From positions 1 to 20,601 of the forward strand of contig NZ_CAMYPD010000044.1 in assembly GCF_947286155.1 (NCBI RefSeq): a DNA stretch of 20,601 bases. Reading direction: 5' to 3'. The position numbers and the translations under genes were made by a program. Below, in pieces: positions 14,395-20,601 of this stretch (position 1 is the stretch's first letter; every line of letters begins with the position of its first letter). The DNA comes from an uncultured Tessaracoccus sp. (lineage in GTDB: Bacteria; Actinomycetota; Actinomycetes; Propionibacteriales; Propionibacteriaceae). Below the pieces are notes generated by a model. That model worked only from the letters and a program-made list of their open reading frames with translations. It had not been told where the DNA came from and ran no database searches.

Positions 14395-14412
14395 CGTGTA
14401 ATCGATTCCACG
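14395..14412 (+). promoter_or_regulatory. LacI-type operator palindrome
   Basis: CGTGTAATCGATTCCACG is an 18-base inverted repeat in which 16 positions are symmetric and the centre is CG, the usual form of LacI/GalR-family operators. It touches the -10 box and covers the predicted transcription start, where a bound repressor would block the polymerase. No regulator gene of this family is in the window. Confidence 0.6.
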
Positions 14413-14442
14413 CGAAGTTGCTGGAGAGCAAGAGGAGTTGCA

Positions 14443-15522
14443 ATGACGAACTATGGCAAGCACGGATCGAGCTTGCGAGACCTTCCCCGGCTTCGTGACA
14501 CGAAGCGCCGACGGGTGTCTTCCTACGATGTGACTGGCGGCAATGAAGACCGCATCACGTTAGAGCCCGGTGAAACCGTCGAGTTCGCCAGTATCGAGGG
14601 CGCTGGGTCCGTGAACCACATCTGGATGACCGTCGCGCCGAAGTTCCCTCCGGGCCCGGAGACGAAGGACAACGCATTCATGCGCAAGCTCGTGCTGCGC
14701 GCGTACTGGGACGGCAACGAGCACCCCAGCATCCTGGTGCCTCTCGGCGACTTCTTCGGCATGGGGCATGCCCGCACGCGGAACTTCTCCTCGCTGCCGC
14801 TGCAGATGAGCCCGCAGGACGGAAAGTCACTGAACTCGTTCTTCCACATGCCCTTCGCCGACGGGGCACGGTTCGAGATCACCAACGAATCCGAAGAGCT
14901 GGTGATCTGGTTCTACTTCTACATCGACTACGAAGCCTTCGACGAGCTCGAAGAAGGGCTCGGACGATTCCACGCATCCTGGCATCGTGAAAACCCCACC
15001 GATGGCATCGAACAGGGAGAACTCACCAACCCTGAGTACCTGTTCGAGGGCAAGAACACCACGGGCGACGGCAACTACGTCATCCTCGACGCCAAGGGCC
15101 GGGGCCACTACGTCGGTTGTGTGTTCAACGTCACGAACCTGCGCCACACGGAAGACTGGAACTGGTACGGCGAAGGTGATGACATGATCTTCGTCGACGG
15201 CGAGTCTTGGCCGCCGAATCTTCATGGCACTGGCACTGAGGATTACTTCAATACGGCTTGGTGCCCTTCCGAGGAATACAACGCTCCCTACCACGGTATT
15301 ACCTTGCCTGGTGGTGAAAACTGGGCCGGTCAGATTTCCTACTACCGTTTCCACGTTGAGGACCCGGTCATGTTCCAAGAATCCATTCGAGTGACTATTG
15401 AACATGGCCACAATAATCACCGAAGTGACGACATTTCGTCGGTAGCATATTGGTACCTCGACGGTGTGGATGAAACACTCACTCTTCCGCCCGTTGAAGA
15501 ACGTATGCCTCGGCTTGCTTAA
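14443..15522 (+). CDS. DUF2961 / GH172 glycoside hydrolase, cytoplasmic
   Basis: A 359-residue protein of the DUF2961 family, now GH172, a jelly-roll fold that oligomerises. Characterised members are a difructose dianhydride I synthase/hydrolase from Bifidobacterium and alpha-D-arabinofuranosidases that act on mycobacterial arabinan; both recognise sugars with the D-Araf/D-Fruf shape. Seen here: ITLEPGETVEFASIEGAGSV-NHIWMT, YWDGNEHPSI-VPLGDFFG, WYGEGDDMIFVDGE and LHGTGTEDYF. Glu244 (GEG) and Glu266 (TED) are spaced like the catalytic pair of the Bifidobacterium enzyme as I recall it. There is no signal peptide, so it should act on imported sugar. ATG 14443 has AGAGGAG five bases upstream; the longer reading from 14365 runs through the promoter. 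It is the first gene of the importer operon. Confidence 0.85.
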   Translation: MTNYGKHGSSLRDLPRLRDTKRRRVSSYDVTGGNEDRITLEPGETVEFASIEGAGSVNHIWMTVAPKFPPGPETKDNAFMRKLVLRAYWDGNEHPSILVPLGDFFGMGHARTRNFSSLPLQMSPQDGKSLNSFFHMPFADGARFEITNESEELVIWFYFYIDYEAFDELEEGLGRFHASWHRENPTDGIEQGELTNPEYLFEGKNTTGDGNYVILDAKGRGHYVGCVFNVTNLRHTEDWNWYGEGDDMIFVDGESWPPNLHGTGTEDYFNTAWCPSEEYNAPYHGITLPGGENWAGQISYYRFHVEDPVMFQESIRVTIEHGHNNHRSDDISSVAYWYLDGVDETLTLPPVEERMPRLA

Positions 15523-15588
15523 CAACTTGTCAATGAGCGAGCAATGCTGCTGCGCTATTGCGAACATAATGAAAGAAGGAGATCAATA

Positions 15589-16959
15589 ATGACCTACGAA
15601 ATCAATCGTCGACGCCTCATCGGCGTCGGAGGAGGGCTCGCCGCCGCGTCGACGCTCGCGGCTTGTGGCTCTAGCACCCCAGGTGAATCCGCGGGCAAGG
15701 GCGGCGGAGATGCCGCTGGAAAGACCGTCATCAAGTTCTGGCACCGCACCTTCACCCCCGTAGAGAACGAGTGGTACGCAGACATCGTGAAGAAGTTCAA
15801 CGAGTCGCAGGACAAGATCAAGGTCGAAGACGAAGAGATTCCTGCAGATGCATGGGATCAGCGCGTGACCTCTGCGCAAGCTGCGGGTCAGATGCCCGAC
15901 GTCTACACCCACTCCGCCTCGATTAGCGAAGCTGTGAATAATGGCCAGCTGCATGAGCTCAACGACATTGTGGGTGAAGATAAGCTCAAGGAAATTCTCG
16001 ATTCGGCACTGCCGGTTGCCGCGATTGGCGATAAGTATTACGCCTACCCACTGCTGCTTGAGCCTCAGGCTGTCTTGTTCTGGAATAAGAAGATGTTTAA
16101 GGCAGCCGGGCTCGATCCGGAAACGCCGCCAAAGACTTGGGATGAACTCCTCGAATTCTGCGAGAAGATCAAGCCCACGCTTTCTCAGGGTCAGTACTGC
16201 ATTGCTCCCGCGCAGGATGCAGGTACGTTCGCATGGTCGACGGTTGGCCAGCAATACAACTTCAGCGGACACACTGCCCTCACGGACGACTGGACCAAGG
16301 CCGATGTCGAGAACGACGAGTACGTCGCCCTGATTGGCTACTACAAGCAGCTGTGGGACAAGGGCTACATGCCGAAGCAGGCGCTTGCGGCCTACGTCGA
16401 AGGCAAGGAATTCGGTGAGGAGAAGGTGGCCTTCAAGGTGTCCGGTTCCTGGATGATGTCCGAGATCGGCTCCGACTACCCCGACCTGCTGGAGCACACG
16501 GGTGTGGCGCCATTCGTCCAGGCCCCGAACGCGAAGGGCGATTCGGCAACCACGCTGGGCAACTTCAAGTGGGTTGTTGACGCCAAGACGAAGAACAAGG
16601 AGGCAGCCGGCGAGTTCCTGAGCTGGTGTCTCGCAGGCGATCCGGAACTCCTCGTGCCGTTCTTCGTCAAGACACAGTTCACGAAGGCCCCGGTACGCCA
16701 GTCCGTCATGGACGCGGTGGCCGAGCAGCCAGAAGCTAAGGACGCCCCCTGGTCCACCGTGGTGACGGAAGAGATCGCTCCGACGGCCATCCCCGAGCCG
16801 CAGTACCCCTGGGATGTCTCACTGGCGGTCGGCACGGCAATGGAAGCCGGCATGGTCGGTCAGAAGTCCCCTGAGGATGCCCTCAAGGAAGCGACCAAGG
16901 GTATTCAGACGGTCATCGACCGGGAGAAGCTTCCTGAGAAAGCACCTAAGAACAACTAG
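15589..16959 (+). CDS. ABC transporter sugar-binding lipoprotein (family 1)
   Basis: A 456-residue extracytoplasmic solute-binding protein. The N terminus has NRRRLIGVGGG, fitting a Tat twin-arginine signal, then STLAAC with Cys26 as the lipid-anchored residue, and a Gly/Ser/Lys linker. The mature part begins TVIKFWHRTFTP and shows typical family 1 features: NGQLHELNDIV, YAYPLLLEPQAVLFWNKKMFKAAGLDPE-PPKTWDEL, a C-terminal KNKEAAGEFLSWCL segment. Such proteins bind mono- or oligosaccharides and hand them to the permeases. AAGGAG at 15576-15581 supports ATG 15589. Only 66 bases separate it from the GH172 gene. The first third uses more A/T-ending codons than its surroundings. The bound sugar is inferred from context only. 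Confidence 0.9.
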   Translation: MTYEINRRRLIGVGGGLAAASTLAACGSSTPGESAGKGGGDAAGKTVIKFWHRTFTPVENEWYADIVKKFNESQDKIKVEDEEIPADAWDQRVTSAQAAGQMPDVYTHSASISEAVNNGQLHELNDIVGEDKLKEILDSALPVAAIGDKYYAYPLLLEPQAVLFWNKKMFKAAGLDPETPPKTWDELLEFCEKIKPTLSQGQYCIAPAQDAGTFAWSTVGQQYNFSGHTALTDDWTKADVENDEYVALIGYYKQLWDKGYMPKQALAAYVEGKEFGEEKVAFKVSGSWMMSEIGSDYPDLLEHTGVAPFVQAPNAKGDSATTLGNFKWVVDAKTKNKEAAGEFLSWCLAGDPELLVPFFVKTQFTKAPVRQSVMDAVAEQPEAKDAPWSTVVTEEIAPTAIPEPQYPWDVSLAVGTAMEAGMVGQKSPEDALKEATKGIQTVIDREKLPEKAPKNN

Positions 16960-16966
16960 TTGACGT

Positions 16967-17003
16967 GTGTGGGTGTGGCGGCCCCGCGCCGTCACGCCCA
17001 CAC
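16967..17003 (+). terminator. Stem-loop between binding protein and permease genes (attenuator or mRNA stabiliser)
   Basis: Arms GTGTGGGTGTGGCG (16967-16980) and CGTCACGCCCACAC (16990-17003) form a 14-bp stem with two G-U pairs and a nine-base loop. No T run follows. Hairpins at this place in sugar importer operons commonly protect the upstream message or end part of the transcripts, so that more binding protein than permease is made. Confidence 0.65.
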
Positions 17004-17036
17004 TGTGCGCCCGAATACAAGGAATGGGACTACAAC

Positions 17037-17948
17037 ATGCCGTCGGCTGCTGAATTAATGAAACGTAGTAAACGCTACCGGTATAGAGACACTCGCTTGG
17101 CGCTGCTGATGCTGTGCCCAGTGCTCATCATGCTCGGAATTTTCGTCATCTGGCCTGCGGGCTACGCGGTGTACCTATCGTTCCAGGATTGGGGGTTTTA
17201 CCTGGATCCCCAGTTTGTGGGCTTCCAGAACTTCAAGAACGTGCTGTATGACCCGTTGTTCTGGAACTCGGTGAAGCTTGGCCTCACCTTCGTACTCATG
17301 ACGGTGCCGGTGCAGCTCGTTCTGGCGTTCCTCTTTGCGAGCTTGGTGGTCAGCGTTTCGCGTCATTTCGCGAGCGTGCTCAAAGTGAGCATCTACATCC
17401 CCACAATCATCTCGACGGTGATCACGTCCATCACGTTCGGGCTCATCTATAACTATTCGGGTGGCTTGCTGAACTGGCTGTTGGGGCTCTTCGATATCGA
17501 GCCGGTCGCGTGGCTTTCCGACCCGAAGTGGGCGTTGCTCGCGATTGCAGTTCCTGCCATTTGGCTCGGCATGGGTCTCACCTCGCTCATCATGGTTGCT
17601 GCCATGGTCGATATCCCGAGTGAGTTGTACGAGGCCGCTGAGATGGAAGGCGCCGGATGGTGGCAGCGGACGTTCTACATCACTATTCCGCAGATGAAGA
17701 ACGTTCTGCTCTACTTGCTCATCACCGGCTTCACCGCCGCGATCCAGCAGTACGAGCTACCCCTGGTGATGACCAACGGCGGTCCGCTCGATTCGACGAT
17801 GCTGCCTAACCTGTTCATCTTCAACCACTTCCGTGGGGACGCCACTGTTGGCTATTCCATTGCGGCGGCACTGCTGCTGTTCGTCGTTCTGGGATCTGTC
17901 TCAGCCATGATCTTCCGTGTTCTTAATTCCGAGAAGTTGGTTGACTGA
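17037..17948 (+). CDS. ABC transporter permease, sugar type (MalF-like)
   Basis: A 303-residue inner membrane protein with six predicted helices. The N-terminal part (LALLMLCPVLIMLGIFVIWPAGYAVYLSFQDW) is typical of the MalF/LacF-type permease. The cytoplasmic EAA loop, which contacts the ATPase, is seen as ELYEAAEMEGAGWWQRTFYIT with EAA at 199-201, followed by IPQ. It forms a heterodimer with the product of the next gene. I chose ATG 17037; an upstream reading from 16965 would pass through the stem-loop. AAGGA at 17019-17023 is somewhat far from the start, and ATG 17058 is a further option. The gap to the next gene is one base. Confidence 0.9.
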   Translation: MPSAAELMKRSKRYRYRDTRLALLMLCPVLIMLGIFVIWPAGYAVYLSFQDWGFYLDPQFVGFQNFKNVLYDPLFWNSVKLGLTFVLMTVPVQLVLAFLFASLVVSVSRHFASVLKVSIYIPTIISTVITSITFGLIYNYSGGLLNWLLGLFDIEPVAWLSDPKWALLAIAVPAIWLGMGLTSLIMVAAMVDIPSELYEAAEMEGAGWWQRTFYITIPQMKNVLLYLLITGFTAAIQQYELPLVMTNGGPLDSTMLPNLFIFNHFRGDATVGYSIAAALLLFVVLGSVSAMIFRVLNSEKLVD

Positions 17949-17949
17949 T

Positions 17950-18882
17950 ATGACGAATCAATCTATGTCGGGATCCACAGCACCCGCTGCTGACGAGGTC
18001 GTGTTGAACGCTGCGGAGAAGTCCCTCGACGCGAAGCCTAACCGCCGGGTACGTAAGCGCACGCCGCTGTACTGGGTCCAGCTTGTGCTGAAGGGGCTCG
18101 TCGGACTCATCTTTCTGCTCGCAGCGCTCTTCCCGCTCGCGTGGATGGTAATTGCTGGGTTCAAGGCACGAAACGAAGTTGTACGGACGCCGTTCCAGTT
18201 CTTCCCCGAAGTATGGCGCTACGAGAACTACGTCCAGATTCTGCAAGACCCTGTCTTCCTGCGAACCTTGGGGTGGACCTTCCTTGGCGCAGTGCTCTTC
18301 TGCCTGCTGCACCTCACGGTCAACTCCATGGCCGCATACGCCTTCGCTCGTCTGGAGTTCCGGTTCAAGAAGACGCTCTGGGTAATCGTCATCACGACGA
18401 TGTTCATTCCTGGCATGACGATTCTGCTCACGAGCTTCGTCGTAGTTACCCAACTGTCGATGCTCGATACGCTTGCAGTGCTGGTGATTCCGGGTGCTGC
18501 GAGTGCTGCGAGCGTGTTCTTTATTCGCCAGTTTTATCTGAACATTCCTTCATCTCTGGAGGAAGCGGCAATGCTGGATGGTTGCGGTAGATTCCAGATC
18601 TTTATCAGGCTGTTCCTTCCGCTCTCGAAGCCGCCCTTCGTGGTGATGGGAATTACGGCCTTCCTTGCCTACTGGAACTCCTATGTATGGCCGATTATGA
18701 CAATCACGAGCCGCGAGAAATACGTGTTGCAACAATACCTCGCCACGTTCCGCTCTGAGCGTCAGACCGAGTTGGGGCTGCTCATGGCTGGCTCCACACT
18801 CACTGCTGCCCCGGTAGTGATCCTGTTCCTGATTTTCCAGAAGCAGATCATTGGCAATATCAAGATGTCGGGATTGAAGTAG
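17950..18882 (+). CDS. ABC transporter permease, sugar type (MalG-like)
   Basis: A 310-residue inner membrane protein, second half of the importer channel. After a hydrophilic N-terminal extension of about 40 residues, longer than in MalG, comes the first helix (VLKGLVGLIFLLAALFPLAWMVI) and then FKARNEVVRTPFQFFP-W-NYVQIL, typical of MalG-type permeases. The EAA loop is LEEAAMLDGCGRFQIFIRLFLPLSKPP with EAA at 205-207. The protein ends QKQIIGNIKMSGLK, close to the usual end of the family. It starts one base after the stop of the first permease. No ATP-binding subunit gene follows, so a shared MsmK/UgpC-type ATPase from elsewhere is expected. Confidence 0.9.
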   Translation: MTNQSMSGSTAPAADEVVLNAAEKSLDAKPNRRVRKRTPLYWVQLVLKGLVGLIFLLAALFPLAWMVIAGFKARNEVVRTPFQFFPEVWRYENYVQILQDPVFLRTLGWTFLGAVLFCLLHLTVNSMAAYAFARLEFRFKKTLWVIVITTMFIPGMTILLTSFVVVTQLSMLDTLAVLVIPGAASAASVFFIRQFYLNIPSSLEEAAMLDGCGRFQIFIRLFLPLSKPPFVVMGITAFLAYWNSYVWPIMTITSREKYVLQQYLATFRSERQTELGLLMAGSTLTAAPVVILFLIFQKQIIGNIKMSGLK

Positions 18883-18898
18883 TTCGGGGTATTTCTTT

Positions 18899-18927
18899 AG
18901 CGGGGCTGGTGGAATGCCAGCCCCGCT
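18899..18927. terminator. Terminator hairpin after the importer operon
   Basis: AGCGGGGCTGG (18899-18909) and CCAGCCCCGCT (18917-18927) form a perfect 11-bp GC-rich stem with a seven-base loop. It lies between the importer operon and the convergent hydrolase gene, so it can serve both. The T run is weak. Confidence 0.85.
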
Positions 18928-18935
18928 TCGTTGCA

Positions 18936-19799
18936 TTACTGAAGAGCCATGGCGATCGGCCGGATGGTGAGTCCGCCGCGTCCCCAACCGCCGCCGGAGA
19001 TCCAGGTTCCGTCGGCGGTTTCGATGATCTCGGCACAGTGCTCGTCGAGGTCGACGTCGATGAGGTTTCCTGAGTCGAAGTGCAGCGGGTCGTTCGATGC
19101 GTAGGCGAGCGTTCGATCGTATTCCCCAGATTCACAGACGAAGAGCACGTAGGTGTTGGGGGAGAGCTTGCACACGAACGGAGATTCGGTCGGGCCGCCA
19201 AAAGTGCCTGTCACGCCGGAATCGAAGGCGACGACGGGCTTACTCCACTGTTGCAGATCGGGGCTGGTGCGCGCTGCAACCTGGTGGGTTCCTCCGTCGG
19301 GTTTCGATGTTCGGGTGTAGTACATCACCCACTCGTTTCCTACGTTCAGCACCATCGGATCGCGGGCGTCGAAGCCGTCGGTGAAGAGGGGCCCGTCGGC
19401 GCTGTGGTGCCATGTGAAGAGGTCGGTGCTGGTCGCGCACTCGATGCGGTACGCCTCGTGATCTTCCGTGCCGCCGCAGTAGAACATGAGATAGGTATCG
19501 TCTACGCGAATAACGTGTGGTGCCCACACGTGAGTTTCGCCGATATCTTCCCGTGCATGCATCACGGCTGGATGCACCGTCCAAGGCCCTTCCAGAGCCG
19601 GTGCACTCGCATGCAGGAATACCTTCTCGTCTAACGGATTCGCAGGCTCGGCATGCCAGATGCCGAACACATGCCAATTGCCTTCATCGTCTTGAACGAA
19701 GGTGTGGTCGTTGATATACCAATCCTGGCCCGGTTCAGGCGACGCAGAAAGCAGGCGTTTTTTCTCGCCAGCGGTGATTGCAACAGTGTCTTTGCTCAT
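18936..19799 (-). CDS. Five-bladed beta-propeller glycoside hydrolase (GH32/GH43-like), cytoplasmic
   Basis: A 287-residue protein without signal peptide. The pattern of repeats and three acidic residues is that of the GH43/GH32 superfamily: Asp31 in WYINDHTFV, Asp147 in DARDPMV, and Glu205 in PTESPFV, the order nucleophile or base, transition-state stabiliser, acid. Other family marks are WHVFGIWHA, THVWAPHVIRVDDTYLMFYCGG and ECATSTDLFTWHH. RDP is also the middle motif of beta-fructosidases. Such enzymes remove terminal furanose or pyranose units; the substrate cannot be fixed, but the neighbours suggest D-arabinofuranosides or fructofuranosides. The ATG at 19799 (MSKDTVA) is chosen over the start at 19835; GGAGG lies only one base before it, so the true site may be the upstream AAGG. 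It is convergent with the importer operon. Confidence 0.8.
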   Translation of the reverse strand: MSKDTVAITAGEKKRLLSASPEPGQDWYINDHTFVQDDEGNWHVFGIWHAEPANPLDEKVFLHASAPALEGPWTVHPAVMHAREDIGETHVWAPHVIRVDDTYLMFYCGGTEDHEAYRIECATSTDLFTWHHSADGPLFTDGFDARDPMVLNVGNEWVMYYTRTSKPDGGTHQVAARTSPDLQQWSKPVVAFDSGVTGTFGGPTESPFVCKLSPNTYVLFVCESGEYDRTLAYASNDPLHFDSGNLIDVDLDEHCAEIIETADGTWISGGGWGRGGLTIRPIAMALQ

Positions 19800-19925
19800 G
19801 CCTCCAACCTTACGTGATTCGCATAGTGCTCCCATGCCAGATCAGGTATTGGGGTAAGGTGTAAAACGTCATCGAAGTTTGGTGCATCCGCTCACCGCAG
19901 AACGCGTTTCCAAAGGTGGATATTC
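19800..19925. promoter_or_regulatory. Divergent promoter region between the propeller hydrolase and DUF4185 genes
   Basis: On the plus strand TAAGGT at 19855-19860 fits a -10 box, and AAAGGTGG at 19912-19919 is the likely ribosome binding site for ATG 19926. I looked for a copy of the 18-bp CG-centred operator seen at 14395 and found no convincing one. An imperfect AAAC-N9-GTTT repeat lies at 19863-19879. Confidence 0.35.
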
Positions 19926-20601
19926 ATGCAAGGATCTGATGGGAAGATCAGCAGAAGAATCGCCGTTGCTGGTGCTGTGGGAGCGTTCTCGCTTCCCGCA
20001 TTCACGGCATGTTCCAAAGAAGAGCCTGTGTGTCGTCGAATAGAGCGTATGGGCCCTGTAACCGGCCCGGATCTCACCACCACATTCAAGATGGAAGCCA
20101 CGGATCTCGGAATTCCAGTCACCACCCCTGACGGGCGCATCCTGTTCATCTTTGGGGATACCTTCGAGGAGGCGTTCGTCCCGGGCGGGAACTGGCGCTC
20201 ACCGGTGGGGCTGTTCGCTGACCCGAAGACCGCCACGAAGGGCCTGCAATGGACTTCGGCTGTGGGCGGCGACGTCGCGGAACAGCTCGTCGACTACGCC
20301 CACGACGATGGCACACTCTCGACGATCCTGCCTGCGGATGCCGTTGTCGTCGGCGACACCATCTATCTGTGGGTCATGGTCAACGCTGGGCTCGGCAACG
20401 TGCTGCACACCGAGATTTGGACTTCGAAGGATTCTGGGGAGACGTGGGATCGCACGAAGGAAATGTTCGAGATGCGCCACATGGATGGGCGCATGCAGCA
20501 GTGCACGTGGGCGCTCGACGATGACGGCAAGTACGTGCATATGCTCACCACCGGCTTCCAACGAGATAAACCGGCCATCGCTGCACGTGTGCCTGCCGAC
20601 C
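19926..20601 (+). CDS. DUF4185 (GH183-like) exported lipoprotein, 3' end cut off by the window
   Basis: An open frame of 225 codons that runs off the end. The N terminus has SRRIAVAGAVGAFSLPAF, which fits a Tat signal, then TAC with Cys29 as a probable lipid-anchor site, though Phe at -3 is unusual. The mature part follows the DUF4185 pattern: DLGIPVTTPDGRILFIFGDTF (Asp78), NWRSPVGLFAD, IYLWVMVNAGLGNVLHTEIW, then an Asp-box SKDSGETWD at 167-175 as in sialidase-like propellers. DUF4185 includes GH183, whose characterised members are endo-D-arabinanases active on mycobacterial arabinan. It would sit on the outer face of the membrane and cut a polymer before uptake. The missing C-terminal half prevents a check of all blades and active-site residues. 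Confidence 0.8.
   Translation, partial: MQGSDGKISRRIAVAGAVGAFSLPAFTACSKEEPVCRRIERMGPVTGPDLTTTFKMEATDLGIPVTTPDGRILFIFGDTFEEAFVPGGNWRSPVGLFADPKTATKGLQWTSAVGGDVAEQLVDYAHDDGTLSTILPADAVVVGDTIYLWVMVNAGLGNVLHTEIWTSKDSGETWDRTKEMFEMRHMDGRMQQCTWALDDDGKYVHMLTTGFQRDKPAIAARVPAD

Noticed and set aside
15523..15588. Possible separate promoter or hairpin between the GH172 and binding protein genes
   Set aside because: TTGTCA has no -10 partner at proper distance and the GCAAT/ATTGC arms give only five pairs; read-through from 14401 is simpler.
15583..16497. Minus-strand open frame of 304 codons opposite the binding protein gene
   Set aside because: The plus strand encodes a clear solute-binding protein with lipobox; the antisense frame has no motif.
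1..20601. CRISPR array, tRNA, rRNA, insertion sequence or prophage genes
   Set aside because: No regularly spaced repeats, cloverleaf sequences, transposase or phage-like genes were seen on either strand.

Overview
The window is about 20.6 kb of high-GC DNA whose gene content and order point to an actinomycete. The best fit is a member of the Propionibacteriaceae or a close relative. Reasons: (i) a thrS-HIT-PatA-PimA block for phosphatidylinositol mannoside synthesis, (ii) the actinobacterial pgsA2-DUF881-sbp-DUF881-garA-ftsR-bifunctional nuclease-MerR block (gene order known from Mycobacterium Rv1822-Rv1830), (iii) a pyrophosphate-type phosphofructokinase of the length and motif pattern typical of propionibacteria, and (iv) several genes that look leaderless, with a TANNNT box 6-7 nt before an ATG/GTG. 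The assignment is from protein and gene-order memory only; no search was run.

Layout. 1-2763 (+): end of threonyl-tRNA synthetase, a HIT-family Ap4A phosphorylase-like protein, the PIM acyltransferase PatA and the mannosyltransferase PimA, all overlapping. The PI-phosphate synthase gene that mycobacteria carry between HIT and PatA is missing. 2774-7659 (+): CDP-alcohol phosphatidyltransferase (PgsA2-like), two DUF881 membrane proteins around the small membrane protein Sbp, a GarA-like FHA protein with an added N-terminal zinc ribbon, FtsR-like MerR regulator, bifunctional nuclease and a second MerR regulator; gcvH, usual in this block, is absent. 7671-8789 (+): YihY/BrkB membrane protein, ending at a 15-bp perfect hairpin shared with the convergent pfp gene (8880-10100, -). 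10211-12129 (+): an orphan TadE-like protein, an aldo/keto reductase and a YciO-type Sua5/YrdC protein. 12134-12772 (-): a DUF4870 membrane protein. 12832-14319 (+): a DUF1846 protein.

14365-20601 is the most interesting region, a sugar locus. A promoter with a CG-centred 18-bp operator of LacI type drives a DUF2961 protein (now glycoside hydrolase family GH172), a Tat/lipoprotein sugar-binding protein and two ABC permeases. After a terminator comes a cytoplasmic five-bladed beta-propeller hydrolase (GH32/43-like, - strand), and divergently from it an exported lipoprotein of DUF4185 type (GH183-like) that runs off the end. Characterised GH172 enzymes act on alpha-D-arabinofuranosides or alpha-D-fructofuranosides, and GH183 enzymes are endo-D-arabinanases. 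I therefore infer a system in which a surface enzyme cuts a D-arabinan-like (or fructan-like) polymer, the importer takes up the oligosaccharides and two cytoplasmic enzymes finish the job. The importer has no ATPase or regulator gene in the window.

I saw no tRNA, rRNA, CRISPR array, insertion sequence or prophage. No gap between genes exceeds about 170 bases.
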